From: Desulfosudis oleivorans
Lineage (GTDB): Bacteria; Desulfobacterota; Desulfobacteria; Desulfobacterales; SURF-7
DNA length: 64,000 nucleotides
Assembly (NCBI GenBank): GCA_020723305.1
Contig: DYJC01000010.1
Location: 1-64,000 of the forward strand
Reading direction: 5' to 3'
Both the position numbers and the translations under genes were made by a program. This document shows positions 44,575 to 54,282 of the stretch, piece by piece; position 1 is the first letter of the stretch; each line of letters begins with the position of its first letter. A model generated the notes under the pieces. It had not been told where the DNA came from. It saw only the letters and a list, made by a program, of their open reading frames with translations, and searched no databases.

Positions 44575-46068
44575 ATGCATACCGAACAACAGCAACCACT
44601 TCCCAGACAAGGGATTCACAAAAAGAAAAATTCCGACAATAATGGATATGATCCAATCGCCCTGCTCCTCTCCGAACTGATTCAAACAAGAGAGATCCGG
44701 ACAATTATCGGCCATGCCGTGCCGGAAGTACTCAATGCGTGGGCAGATGACAATTTTGCAAAAAAGATCACAACCCGTGCCATTGGAAAAAATATCAAAA
44801 ACGGATTGTCCAGACCCGAGGATGTTCTGGGTCAGGGTGAGCTGGCCAAACTGTTTCGAAATCCTGATATCATTCAAAATATGGCCGACCAGTTCCCCAA
44901 AATGCTGGATGTGCTTTTTGATCTTGCAGATGAGATCGGAAAGGGGATGGAAAGCCTTCCTTCAACAGAAAAACAGAAAGTTCTTGGCAAATTGATTTCC
45001 GGAATATTTTCCGGAAGAACCGGCAAAGTGATTACGACCTGGGCAAGAGTGATATCCGGTACACAATCGGGTTCATCCAATTTTTTAAAAGAGAACATAG
45101 AACCCGGTGTCACAAAATGGATTGAGAATACTGATTTTGGTGAGCTCAAGGAACTCCTCAATTATGCGTCCGATATCTCGGGTGAAACCATAAAGATGAT
45201 CAATGATGCAATCTGGAAGTACCCGGCAAAAGTCGTTCTCCTGGTCTCATTTTTGCCGACCATTGCCAATATTCTGGTCAAAACAATCAATGAGTGTGTC
45301 GGCAGATTCAACAACCTTGCTCCGGACCTGGTTGCCGATGTTGTTCTTTCCTGCTTGAGGGATATTGACGCCAAAAACCTCGGGCAGACAGTTAATGAGC
45401 TTGCCGAACTGATTCGAAAACTGGATACCGGGAGCTCACTGATCGGTGATTCAGGCTCATCCGGCCTGAACCGGGATATATCGGGTTTTCTGGATGATTT
45501 TTCATCTGCCGTTCAGATTGAAAAACTTTTCCGGGCCCGCGAAGGACTTGCTTCCGGGAAAGAGACTGTTTCCGCCAAGATCTTTAAAATCTTGAAAGAC
45601 AACCCCCAAATCATACTTGAGTCTATTGGCCGTTCACAGTTTCTCTACAATCCTGCGATCAAAAACATAAGTCGTAAAGCCGCCTTGGTTTGCGATCTTC
45701 CGGAAAAAGAGACATCCGATGCCTTCTCAAAAACCCTTTCGCAATTGGATTTTGCTGAAATTGCCGAGATTGTCAATTTAACCTCTCTATTGATCAATCG
45801 AATACGAAAAAATAACCGCAAACTGCTGCCTTCCATGATTTCCCAGGTAGTAGACAGTATTGATCTGTATGAAGTTGAGGATGCGGTCAGCGGAATCATA
45901 GGCGACATCGGCCAGAGCCTTAAACCACTTGGACGAGTCGTTCTTCCCCATTTGGTTACACTTGCATGTGACTGGCTGTCGCCGGATGAAAACAAGGAAG
46001 AACCAGCAATTGAAAATGCAAGAGAAGCGATTTGCGCCTTGTTGCAACCAAAGGAGGTTCAACTATGA
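44575..46068 (+). CDS. Unrecognised helical protein of the dehydratase operon
   Basis: A 497-residue soluble protein preceded by AAGGGGGATGATTTCCA. It consists mostly of amphipathic helices with recurring patterns such as LAELIRKL, FLDDFSSAV and LLNYASDIS, suggesting an alpha-solenoid or helical bundle. No motif, cysteine cluster or nucleotide-binding loop was seen. It lies between the GMC oxidoreductase and the first dehydratase subunit, and its stop overlaps that subunit's start, so it is likely needed in similar amount. A scaffold or specificity role is inferred. Confidence 0.75.
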   Translation: MHTEQQQPLPRQGIHKKKNSDNNGYDPIALLLSELIQTREIRTIIGHAVPEVLNAWADDNFAKKITTRAIGKNIKNGLSRPEDVLGQGELAKLFRNPDIIQNMADQFPKMLDVLFDLADEIGKGMESLPSTEKQKVLGKLISGIFSGRTGKVITTWARVISGTQSGSSNFLKENIEPGVTKWIENTDFGELKELLNYASDISGETIKMINDAIWKYPAKVVLLVSFLPTIANILVKTINECVGRFNNLAPDLVADVVLSCLRDIDAKNLGQTVNELAELIRKLDTGSSLIGDSGSSGLNRDISGFLDDFSSAVQIEKLFRAREGLASGKETVSAKIFKILKDNPQIILESIGRSQFLYNPAIKNISRKAALVCDLPEKETSDAFSKTLSQLDFAEIAEIVNLTSLLINRIRKNNRKLLPSMISQVVDSIDLYEVEDAVSGIIGDIGQSLKPLGRVVLPHLVTLACDWLSPDENKEEPAIENAREAICALLQPKEVQL

Positions 46069-47252
46069 TGGAAATATTTCAAGAAGCCGCATCCGGAATT
46101 ACCAACCGGTATATTACAGACTGGGTGAACAGCGGTAAAAAGATCGTCGGGTATACCTGTTCGTTCATGCCCCCTGAAATCTTTCATGCCGCAGGCATAC
46201 TGCCTTACCGGATACGGGGAATCAACACAGAAAGCATGGAAATCGGGGATACCTATTACGGGCCATATGTCTGCACGTTTCCAAAATGTCTGCTCCAGCT
46301 CGCAGGAGAAGGAAAATTTAATTTTTTAAGCGGTGCAGTCATTTCTACCGGATGTGATGCCATGCGCAGACTGGATGAGTGCTGGCGTAAAACCGGAGAG
46401 GATTATCATGGCTCCATACCCGGTTTTTTTCACTACTTTGATGTTCCCCATAAAACCGACCCTCATGCAATGAAATGGTTTGAAAATGAAATCAGAAAAT
46501 TAATTCTCAATGTGGAAAAGTATTATAACGTGAAAATCAAGGAAGACAGCCTGAGGGAATCGATTTCCCTGTATAATCATGGAAGGACCCTACTCTGGGA
46601 GGTTGAAAAATTAAGGGCTCATGAAAATCCGGGGGTTTCGGGAACAGATGCTTTTTCAATAGCCGTTTCTGGAACAGTCATGCCGCGGGAAGCTTTTAAT
46701 GAACAGCTTGAACAACTTCTGGCTGATTTGCCGAAACAAAAATCAAGTTCGAAAAAAAGCGGCAAACAAAATAAAAATGGAAACAAACGAATTATGGTGG
46801 CCGGCAGCATCAATGACGACATCGAACTTTTCCGGCTGATTGAAAACGCAGGCTCGAACGTTGTTGCAGACAATATATGTTTTGGAATCCGGAGTGAAGC
46901 AGATCAGGTGAATATGGAGGATGATCCAATATCCGCTCTTACCAAACACTATCTTTCCAACTCTGTCTGTCCGCGAATGTTCGGTGCCTACAAACAGCGT
47001 TTTGACCTTTTACAGACAAAAATTGAAAGAGCAGGCGTTGAAGGAATCATTTTACAGAACATTCGGTTCTGCGATCTGCATGGATCTGAAAACGGGCTCT
47101 TTGAACGGGATTTTGAAAAACTGGGCATCCCTTGTCTGAGGCTGGAAAGGGAATACGGACCGCTGACCGAAACCGGAAGGATGAAAATGCGCATTGAGGC
47201 ATTTCTGGAACGGATGGAGGTAAAACAAACTGATTCAGGAGGCAAATCATGA
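46065..47252 (+). CDS. 2-hydroxyacyl-CoA dehydratase / benzoyl-CoA reductase subunit (pair 1, smaller)
   Basis: A HgdB/BcrC-family subunit. Cysteines expected to hold a 4Fe-4S centre lie in GYTCSFMPPE (near residue 30), ISTGCDAMRR (about 97) and IRFCDLHGSE (about 340). A longer frame opens at 46032, but the ATG at 46065 follows AAAGGAGGTTC and overlaps the previous stop by four bases. Family members reduce or dehydrate acyl-CoA with an ATP-activated low-potential electron. A homologous partner, at 51708, is found in the same operon. Actual reaction unknown. Confidence 0.85.
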   Translation: MMEIFQEAASGITNRYITDWVNSGKKIVGYTCSFMPPEIFHAAGILPYRIRGINTESMEIGDTYYGPYVCTFPKCLLQLAGEGKFNFLSGAVISTGCDAMRRLDECWRKTGEDYHGSIPGFFHYFDVPHKTDPHAMKWFENEIRKLILNVEKYYNVKIKEDSLRESISLYNHGRTLLWEVEKLRAHENPGVSGTDAFSIAVSGTVMPREAFNEQLEQLLADLPKQKSSSKKSGKQNKNGNKRIMVAGSINDDIELFRLIENAGSNVVADNICFGIRSEADQVNMEDDPISALTKHYLSNSVCPRMFGAYKQRFDLLQTKIERAGVEGIILQNIRFCDLHGSENGLFERDFEKLGIPCLRLEREYGPLTETGRMKMRIEAFLERMEVKQTDSGGKS

Positions 47253-48649
47253 GACCTGAAGTATATGAATACAATTTTGACTGGATGCTCTGGCGCACGC
47301 TGGAAGCTGCATCAAAAGTCGGAGATGGCTTTGACAAGGAATTCAAACAGATGTTGCCCTACATTCCCTATTTCAGCGGGATTGTAGAACCCTTTATCAA
47401 CCTGGGTGACCCGGGTAGTGCTTTCTTCAAAATGATCAGCGAATATCTGAAAAACATTGTAACCGCCCATGAGCAAGGCAAAAAAATTGTCATGACCACG
47501 TTCTGTTTTTCGCCAACCATCTTTTATGCAATGGATATTGTGCCGGTCACACTCGAGGCTCTCACGGTTCTGGCATCGGTCATGTGGAAACGCGGAGCCA
47601 CCGAGTACATGGACTTCTGCGTAGAGCTGGGTTTTACCGAAACCTCCTGCTCTTCCCAAAGGGGATGCCTTGGCGCCTATCTGGCCGGAATGGGTGAAGA
47701 AATCGATATGCTTGTGATCAATACAGCGGGGATCTGCGATACCAATGCAAATGCCTTTTCTTTTGCTAAAACCTTTCTGGACAAACCATTCTACTCCCTG
47801 AATTATCCGGCAAGCCTCAACGACCCGGAAGTGAACCAATACCATCGTGATGATTTCAAAGCATTAATCAAGTTTCTGGAGGAACAGACCGGAAAAAAAC
47901 TGGACCATGACCGGCTTGGAAAGGTGCTGGATGAGGTAGCCAAACAGGAAGCCATTGTAGGCGAAATGGAAGAATTGCAGCGGCTTGTACCCAGTCCACT
48001 GCCGGTTACCTACAATTTTCTGATATACGGCGGACGTTTTTTCTTTGCAGGAATGCCCGAATACACTGTAATTCTGGAGAAAATGGCAACCGTTGTCCGA
48101 AAAAATGCAACGCAGGGCCGATCCGGCATCTCCTCCGGTAGAGAAAAACTTCGGGCTTTCATGTTTTATATTGATCATTATGCCCTGAATCTAAATCTGT
48201 GGAACTGGTTCGACAAACGGGAGATCAACCATATCGGAAGCATTCTGAGCCGTTCTTTCAAGGATGATTCTCCCTATATAAAAGGCATGGAGGATGTTGC
48301 CTACAACATCGATTCAACCAATCTCGACACCATGATCGACAGTATCGCGATGATCAACTCCCGAATGCCCATGGTCCGATCCATCCGTGGGCCATATGAC
48401 CGTCCGAACATGTGGCTGGAGGAATCTCTGGCTCTTGCCAAGATGTATAAAGCGGACTGTTTGATCTATAATGGAACCCCCGGGTGCAGAAACACCTGGT
48501 CCAACATTAAACTGATCGCAAGGGATCTGGAAAAGGCTGGATATCCAACACATATCATGTATGGGGATGCTTTTGATGACCGGGTTGAATCCTGGGAGGC
48601 AACAGCTGCGCGACTGGATGAATTTATAAATGTAAGGGGGTTGTTATGA
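47249..48649 (+). CDS. 2-hydroxyacyl-CoA dehydratase / benzoyl-CoA reductase subunit (pair 1, larger)
   Basis: A 466-residue member of the same family, start overlapping the previous stop as ATGA. Candidate cluster ligands are TTFCFSPTIF (about residue 83), TSCSSQRGCLGAYLAG (about 132-139) and GTPGCRNTW (about 413). It forms the probable heterodimer partner of the 46065 product. The C-terminal TPGCRNTWSN is like the active-site end of reductase subunits. Reaction unknown. Confidence 0.85.
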   Translation: MRPEVYEYNFDWMLWRTLEAASKVGDGFDKEFKQMLPYIPYFSGIVEPFINLGDPGSAFFKMISEYLKNIVTAHEQGKKIVMTTFCFSPTIFYAMDIVPVTLEALTVLASVMWKRGATEYMDFCVELGFTETSCSSQRGCLGAYLAGMGEEIDMLVINTAGICDTNANAFSFAKTFLDKPFYSLNYPASLNDPEVNQYHRDDFKALIKFLEEQTGKKLDHDRLGKVLDEVAKQEAIVGEMEELQRLVPSPLPVTYNFLIYGGRFFFAGMPEYTVILEKMATVVRKNATQGRSGISSGREKLRAFMFYIDHYALNLNLWNWFDKREINHIGSILSRSFKDDSPYIKGMEDVAYNIDSTNLDTMIDSIAMINSRMPMVRSIRGPYDRPNMWLEESLALAKMYKADCLIYNGTPGCRNTWSNIKLIARDLEKAGYPTHIMYGDAFDDRVESWEATAARLDEFINVRGLL

Positions 48650-49437
48650 GTATCGTTGCAGGATGCGATGTCGGTTCTTTGACCGCCAAAGCAGTAATCA
48701 TGGAAAAAGGCAGAATCATCAGCTCAGCACTTCTCCGATCCAAAACAAACCCGCAGCTTTCCGCAGAAGCCGTCATGCAGGAAGCATTATCAAAAGCCGG
48801 TCTTTCCATGGATGATATCCGATACTGTATTGGTACGGGATATGGAAGAAAAAACATTTCCTTTGTGGACAAGGATATTTCCGAAATCGCCTGCCACGGG
48901 AGAGGCGCGCGCTGGCTCAATCCCGGCGCAAGGACCATCATTGATATCGGGGGTCAGGATTGCAAGGCAGTCCGGCTCGATAAAGACGGCAATGTGGTAA
49001 AATTTGTTGCCAATGATAAGTGTGCATCCGGAACCGGCCGTTTTCTGGAAGTAATGGCTCGTCTTCTCGACATACCCATCGAGGAGATGGGAAGCCTGAG
49101 TTCCAAATCAACCGCACCCATTACCCTTTCCTCAACCTGCACTGTCTGGGCACAGGCGGATATTGTCAAATATATCAATTCCGGACACAAAATAGAAGAT
49201 ATCGGTGCCGGGGTGAACAGCGCCATGGCCAAAAGAGCGGCCATACTGGCAAACAGTGTCGGCATTGAACAGGATGTCTGCATGACCGGAGGGGTTGCCA
49301 AAAATGAGGGCGTGGTTCAAGACCTGGAAAAGCTTTTGGGTAAAAACATCAAAAAGATGAGAAAGGCTGATCCCCAGATTGCCGGGGCCATTGGTGCAGC
49401 CATTTTTGCAATGGAAAGTTTAAACGGGAGGTCCTAA
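48646..49437 (+). CDS. BadF/BadG/HgdC-type activator ATPase 1
   Basis: A 263-residue ASKHA-fold ATPase. GCDVGSLTAK binds phosphate, DIGGQDCKAV supplies the second phosphate loop, and CMTGGVAKNEGV the adenosine site. The Cys residues in NDKCASGTGR and SSTCTVWAQ are the pair that holds a 4Fe-4S cluster between two protomers. Activators of this type use ATP to push one electron into the dehydratase or reductase cluster. Overlap with the upstream subunit gene is four bases. Confidence 0.92.
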   Translation: MSIVAGCDVGSLTAKAVIMEKGRIISSALLRSKTNPQLSAEAVMQEALSKAGLSMDDIRYCIGTGYGRKNISFVDKDISEIACHGRGARWLNPGARTIIDIGGQDCKAVRLDKDGNVVKFVANDKCASGTGRFLEVMARLLDIPIEEMGSLSSKSTAPITLSSTCTVWAQADIVKYINSGHKIEDIGAGVNSAMAKRAAILANSVGIEQDVCMTGGVAKNEGVVQDLEKLLGKNIKKMRKADPQIAGAIGAAIFAMESLNGRS

Positions 49438-49438
49438 A

Positions 49439-50221
49439 ATGATCGTAGCTGGATGTGATATTGGTTCTCTTTCGGCAAAGGCTGTGATAATGGAAGGCAA
49501 TACTGTTATCGGAAAAGGTGTGGTCAGAGCCGGGACAAATCCGGTTGATTCAGCCAAAGAAGCAATGGCCATTGCACTTGGCGATTCCGGACTCTCCATG
49601 GAAAAAATCAAAAAAATCGTTGCCACCGGTTATGGAAAGGAGATGATTCCTTTTGCAAATGCGGTTGAATCTGAAATTGTCTGCCATGCAAGGGGCGCAT
49701 TCTGGAATCTGCAAACCGCCAGAACGGTAATCGATATCGGAGGGCAGGATGCAAAAGCCATTCGCATGGATAAAAACGGAAACGTTGTCCGCTATCTTTA
49801 TAATGACAAATGCGCTTCCGGAACCGGCCGCTTTTTAGAGGTCATGGCCGATGCTCTGGATGTTAGCCTGGATGAGATGGGGAAAATCTCATCCCAATCA
49901 AAAGAAAAACTTGTCATCTCAAACCAGTGCGTTATTTTTGCCGAGACGGAAGTGGTTTCACTGGTCAATGAGGGACGGGCTGTTCCGGATATCATCAAGG
50001 CGCTTCATACTGCCATGGCAGGACGTGTGGCTTCCATGGTGCTCAGCATCGGAACAGAAGATGACATTATCATGACCGGAGGAGTTGCCAAAAATTCAGG
50101 GTTGTTTGCTGCGCTTTCAACCTCCTTGAAAAAACCGGTTCATTCCATGAAAAACCTCGACCCTCAAATCACCGGTGCCCTTGGTGCCGCGCTGATTGCT
50201 TCCCGGATGAGTGAACAATAA
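49439..50221 (+). CDS. BadF/BadG/HgdC-type activator ATPase 2
   Basis: A second 260-residue activator with GCDIGSLSAK, DIGGQDAKAI, NDKCASGTGR, SNQCVIFAETE and MTGGVAKNSG. It is roughly half identical to its neighbour, separated by one base. Two adjacent activators may form a heterodimer like the two ATPase subunits of class I benzoyl-CoA reductase, or each may serve a different dehydratase pair. Confidence 0.92.
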   Translation: MIVAGCDIGSLSAKAVIMEGNTVIGKGVVRAGTNPVDSAKEAMAIALGDSGLSMEKIKKIVATGYGKEMIPFANAVESEIVCHARGAFWNLQTARTVIDIGGQDAKAIRMDKNGNVVRYLYNDKCASGTGRFLEVMADALDVSLDEMGKISSQSKEKLVISNQCVIFAETEVVSLVNEGRAVPDIIKALHTAMAGRVASMVLSIGTEDDIIMTGGVAKNSGLFAALSTSLKKPVHSMKNLDPQITGALGAALIASRMSEQ

Positions 50222-50957
50222 TATGCAGCTCTTTCATGGTATTATTGAAGAAGTCAGAACCTTCATGCAAACACCAAGGACATCTTTTCCCATCCGGGAA
50301 TATCCGTCCTTTCCGGAAATTTCATGGCCGGCCGCAGGCCCAAGAGATATCATCCTCCAGTCCGATACCGGCGTGGAACTGGGAAATCCCAAGGATCAAT
50401 CGGTTTCCTTCCTGGTCTGGACAAATGACCTGTCTCGTGTATGTGATGAAAAAATTTCGCTTCTGGGCCAGGATATTGGTGAGGCTGATTCAAACCGCCT
50501 TCCCTTTGGAAGGGTGGTTCTGATCGGCGGCACAGGATTTGACGAAGAAAACTGCTATACCCGATTCCGAGAAATGGATCTTTCCCGGTATGATATTTCC
50601 CTGAAAGGATATATGATGCGGGCTGTGTCCCAGTATATGAGGGAGTGGAGCAGAATCAGCCGGGAAGCAGTTAAAAGCGGATTTTCCCTGCCCATTCTCG
50701 GAAAGGCGATGATTCAGAAGTTAAAATCCCTGGATTATGTGGATTGCGTTGAAATATTGTTTGTAACCTCATCCAATCCGGATGTTCTTGAATTAAAAAA
50801 AACCGGTGACCGGTTTATTCAACTGATCAATGCCATGACCAGAATAGCGGAGGATCATGATTTTGATTGCGAGAGCTGTGAGTTTCAGCCGGTCTGCGAT
50901 GAGGCGGAAGACCTGCGCAAAATGCATAAAGCCCTGAAGGAAAAAAGATCATCATGA
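50211..50957 (+). CDS. Acetyl-CoA synthase-like (CdhC/AcsB) stand-alone domain
   Basis: A 248-residue protein whose centre aligns with the middle domain of acetyl-CoA synthase (CdhC/AcsB): GYM, then WSRISREAVKSG, LGKAMIQKLKS and VEILFVTSS, in the family order. The C-terminus has CESCEFQPVC, shorter than the four-cysteine A-cluster motif of the synthase, so the Ni-Fe-S centre is probably different or absent. The neighbouring CooC-type ATPase is a nickel-site maturation protein in CO dehydrogenase, which supports the relation. Full enzyme activity is unlikely. A metal-binding or methyl/acyl-handling role is inferred. Confidence 0.65.
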   Translation: MNNNMQLFHGIIEEVRTFMQTPRTSFPIREYPSFPEISWPAAGPRDIILQSDTGVELGNPKDQSVSFLVWTNDLSRVCDEKISLLGQDIGEADSNRLPFGRVVLIGGTGFDEENCYTRFREMDLSRYDISLKGYMMRAVSQYMREWSRISREAVKSGFSLPILGKAMIQKLKSLDYVDCVEILFVTSSNPDVLELKKTGDRFIQLINAMTRIAEDHDFDCESCEFQPVCDEAEDLRKMHKALKEKRSS

Positions 50958-51715
50958 CAGAACAACCGAAAATCATTGCGGTCTGCGGCAAAGGCGGGGT
51001 AGGCAAAACCAGCATCAGCGCGCTCCTGACCATACTGCTCTCAGAAAACAAATCCAAAAAAGTTCTGGCTATTGATGCAGATCCGGCAGTCGGGTTGTCG
51101 CTTCCCCTGGGCATTTCGGTCCGAAAAACCGTGGATCATATCCGGAATGACCTGATTCGATCCATTGAAAATGGTGAAAAATCCGGAAAAGAAGCATTGC
51201 TCAAAAGACTGGATTATGAGCTGTTTGAGGCATTAGAGGAAAAGGAAAACCTCGCCTTTCTCGCCGTTGGAAGACCTGAGGGAGATGGATGCTACTGTCA
51301 GGTCAACAGCCTGCTGAGAGAGATCATTCAGAATGTCGCCGGCAGATTTGATTTTGTGGTCATAGATGGTGAAGCCGGGATTGAACAGATCAACAGAAGG
51401 GTTATGGAAATGGTCACCCATCTTTTTCTGGTAACCGATTCCTCCATCAAAGGTCAGAATGTAGCCACCATTATAGAAAAAGTCGCCCGAAACAAGATCC
51501 GGTTCCAGAAAGCCGGAATCTTTTACAATCGTATTCAGGATGAAGAGGAAGTATTGCAGCTCCTGAAACGAAATGAGCTGCCTGTGATCGGGTGGATGCC
51601 TGAAAATCAGGTGATCCGAAAATATGATAGAGAAGGAAAAAGCTTTTTCTCTTTTCAGGACAGCAGCATCATGCTGCCTCTGAAAAAAGCGGTTCAAGGA
51701 TTTATCAATGAATAG
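50954..51715 (+). CDS. CooC-type P-loop ATPase
   Basis: The N-terminal VCGKGGVGKTS is a deviant Walker A of the MinD/CooC class, and AIDADPAVGLSLPLG and FVVIDGEAGIEQINRRV are the second and third motifs. CooC inserts nickel in CO dehydrogenase. Such ATPases also mature other metallo-centres. Overlap by four bases with the ACS-like gene and by eight bases with the next dehydratase subunit places it inside the operon, so it probably matures one of their clusters. Confidence 0.85.
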   Translation: MTEQPKIIAVCGKGGVGKTSISALLTILLSENKSKKVLAIDADPAVGLSLPLGISVRKTVDHIRNDLIRSIENGEKSGKEALLKRLDYELFEALEEKENLAFLAVGRPEGDGCYCQVNSLLREIIQNVAGRFDFVVIDGEAGIEQINRRVMEMVTHLFLVTDSSIKGQNVATIIEKVARNKIRFQKAGIFYNRIQDEEEVLQLLKRNELPVIGWMPENQVIRKYDREGKSFFSFQDSSIMLPLKKAVQGFINE

Positions 51716-52844
51716 ACCCATGCCTACCCACACTCATTTTTTTGAAGACCTCCTGAATGACCCGATGAACTATCTGGTCGAGGCCTCTATGGATAAAGGG
51801 AAAATTCCAATCGGATACACTTGCAGTTATGTTCCGGAAGTGCTTTTATCCGTTGATCCGCTGATACCGATCCGGATTCGTGCTCCCGGTGTTTTGAGCA
51901 CGGAAATCGCGGATATCTATCTTTCAAGTGTGATCTGTTCCTATACCCGCAGTGTGCTTGAAATGGCCATGGATGATCAGTACGGCTTTCTGAAAGGCTG
52001 GGTTTTTGCCGCAAGCTGTGATCATATGAGACGGCTCTATGACAACATGAAGTATCTGAACCAGGCTGATTTCATTCATATCCTCGATGTCCCTCACCGC
52101 CATGGTAACGATTCTTTTTCCTGGTATGCGGATGAACTGAAAATGCTTCTGGACAACATATCTTCACATCACGAGATCCGGTTCGATCAAGCTGCCCTAT
52201 CCAGAGCTATACAGGATCATAATGACTTTTCAGCCTTGCTCACCTCCATCGGTGATATGAGGAAACCAAAAAATCCGCCTCTGTCCGGAACAGAATTCCA
52301 GGCCATCACACTGTCTTCTCTTGTGGCTCCCAGGCAATCTATTTTGCCAAAGATTCAGGAGTTCAAAGAATCCCTTTCCAGGCAGGAAGGAATTTCAGAT
52401 TACCGGGCAAGGCTTCTCATTGTCGGTGGCCAGATGGACAACCTCGGTTATATCCGTACAATTGAATCCACCGGAGGACTGGTTGTTGCCGATCATCTCT
52501 GCACCGGCTCCATTCCCCGACTGGCGCCCATCCGCATGGATGAAGACCCGGTTACGGCGATTGCAGCCCACTACCTGAATCGGATTTCCTGCCCCAGAAT
52601 GATGGAAGCCTTTGATTCCCGGGTTGATGACATTATGAAAAGTATTGAGGAGTATCGAGTTGATGGTGTGATTATCGAATTTATCAAATTCTGCGATACG
52701 TGGGGTATTGAGTCCAGCCTGCTGGCCAACACCCTGCGAAAAAAAGGAGTTCCGGTTTTATGCCTTGAACGGGAGTACCAGATGACAGGAGAGGGACAGA
52801 TTAAAACCCGCATCCAGGCATTTATCGAAAGCATGGGGAAGTAA
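51708..52844 (+). CDS. 2-hydroxyacyl-CoA dehydratase / benzoyl-CoA reductase subunit (pair 2, smaller)
   Basis: A 378-residue HgdB-family subunit, homologous to the 46065 product. GYTCSYVPEV near residue 39, FAASCDHMRR about 103 and IKFCDTWG about 328 provide candidate Cys ligands. Its partner is the 52853 product. Having a second pair in one operon, with one activator after it (54283), suggests two related reactions or an electron-relay arrangement. Confidence 0.85.
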   Translation: MNRPMPTHTHFFEDLLNDPMNYLVEASMDKGKIPIGYTCSYVPEVLLSVDPLIPIRIRAPGVLSTEIADIYLSSVICSYTRSVLEMAMDDQYGFLKGWVFAASCDHMRRLYDNMKYLNQADFIHILDVPHRHGNDSFSWYADELKMLLDNISSHHEIRFDQAALSRAIQDHNDFSALLTSIGDMRKPKNPPLSGTEFQAITLSSLVAPRQSILPKIQEFKESLSRQEGISDYRARLLIVGGQMDNLGYIRTIESTGGLVVADHLCTGSIPRLAPIRMDEDPVTAIAAHYLNRISCPRMMEAFDSRVDDIMKSIEEYRVDGVIIEFIKFCDTWGIESSLLANTLRKKGVPVLCLEREYQMTGEGQIKTRIQAFIESMGK

Positions 52845-52852
52845 TCCAAATC

Positions 52853-54271
52853 ATGAAAAACAAAATTTTATATTACCTTGTATATACCCAATACTGGCTC
52901 ATTACATGGATGAAAATCATCCCGTTTATCCTGCGGCACGGACTGTATGACACTGTCCGAGATTTACGGCAATATCCCTGGCTGTGGATCATGCTCAAGG
53001 TCAACCGTCTTCTTGGAAAATTCGGAAAAGGACGTTCGCTCCGCTACCAGCAGGCCGTGTCTATCCTGGTTTCCGGAATCGTCTCCGGTGTGACCGACAT
53101 GCTCGGAAATATTTTTTTCAAACCAGACCGGCTGATCATTCATGAAGACATGATTCCCCCGGAAATCTTCAATGCCATGGGATTGTCCACCTTCATGGCA
53201 GAGCTTAACGGTATCATGCTGCCCATGATCGAACCGCATGCCATGGAACAGTATATTGATGAATCCGAAAACCAGGGGATTCCGCCGGACATCTGCAGCC
53301 TTCCCAAAAGCACCATGGGGCTGTTTCTCAAAGGACAAACCCCTCCGGCAAAGGCCATGGTTACCTCCAACCTTCCCTGTGACGCCGGCATGAACTCCTA
53401 TGCCCTGATTGAACAGAAACTGAAACTGCCTACATTCCGGCTGGACATCCCTTATCATTTCAAGGATGAAAGAGCCCTGAACTACTTTGTGGATGAACTG
53501 AAACGGATGATCACCTGGCTGGAAAAGAAAACGCCCGGAAAAATGGATTGGGATCTGCTTCGTGAAATCTGTGAAGAACGGAACCGCATGGTGGAGCTGG
53601 AAATGGAACTCTGGGACCTTGCCCGGATCCGCCCGGCGCCCATTGCCGGAGAAGCGATCTGGTTATCCCATATGTGGTTTTTCAATCTGTTTCCCGGAAC
53701 CAGACAGGCCACAGTGATCTTCCAAAAAATCCTTGAACTCGGAAAACAGAATCTGGCTCAAGGCATATCCGCAGTAAAAAACGAAAAGTTCCGTGCTCTG
53801 TTATGGAACCCGCCACTGACCCACTTTATTGACCTGTTCAACTGGGCAGAACACGCCTATGGCGTTTCCCTGATCATGGACAGCATGACTTTCAACCGGC
53901 TGCCGTTTATTGACACAGCAACCAATGATACCATGCTGCAAGGGCTGGCACTCAATATCATGAACGGCCCCATGGCCCGTCATACACGGGGACCGGCTGA
54001 AAACTATATGGATGACATTTTTTATATTCACAAACAGTTTGATCTGGACATGCTGTGGGTTGCCGGCCATATCGGCTGTAAAAACACACAGGCATTGAAC
54101 GGCATCCTGCGGGAAAAATGCCGGGAAGCCGGGCTTCCGCTTCTGATCATTGATTATGATCTATCTGACCCGCGGATCGTTCCACGGGAAGGTATTATCA
54201 ATCAGATCGATCACTTTATGGAAAACATCATGAAAGCAAAACGACTGGACCCGAAATCCAAAGCAGCATAG
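52853..54271 (+). CDS. 2-hydroxyacyl-CoA dehydratase / benzoyl-CoA reductase subunit (pair 2, larger)
   Basis: A 472-residue subunit of the same family with TSNLPCDAGMNSY (about residue 180) and GHIGCKNTQ (about 405) as likely cluster Cys. It has fewer cysteines than its counterpart at 47249: the latter's FCFSP segment appears as HAMEQYIDE-type sequence without Cys, so the cluster environment may differ. Starts eight bases after the upstream gene. Confidence 0.82.
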   Translation: MKNKILYYLVYTQYWLITWMKIIPFILRHGLYDTVRDLRQYPWLWIMLKVNRLLGKFGKGRSLRYQQAVSILVSGIVSGVTDMLGNIFFKPDRLIIHEDMIPPEIFNAMGLSTFMAELNGIMLPMIEPHAMEQYIDESENQGIPPDICSLPKSTMGLFLKGQTPPAKAMVTSNLPCDAGMNSYALIEQKLKLPTFRLDIPYHFKDERALNYFVDELKRMITWLEKKTPGKMDWDLLREICEERNRMVELEMELWDLARIRPAPIAGEAIWLSHMWFFNLFPGTRQATVIFQKILELGKQNLAQGISAVKNEKFRALLWNPPLTHFIDLFNWAEHAYGVSLIMDSMTFNRLPFIDTATNDTMLQGLALNIMNGPMARHTRGPAENYMDDIFYIHKQFDLDMLWVAGHIGCKNTQALNGILREKCREAGLPLLIIDYDLSDPRIVPREGIINQIDHFMENIMKAKRLDPKSKAA

Positions 54272-54282
54272 GAGATAAACAG

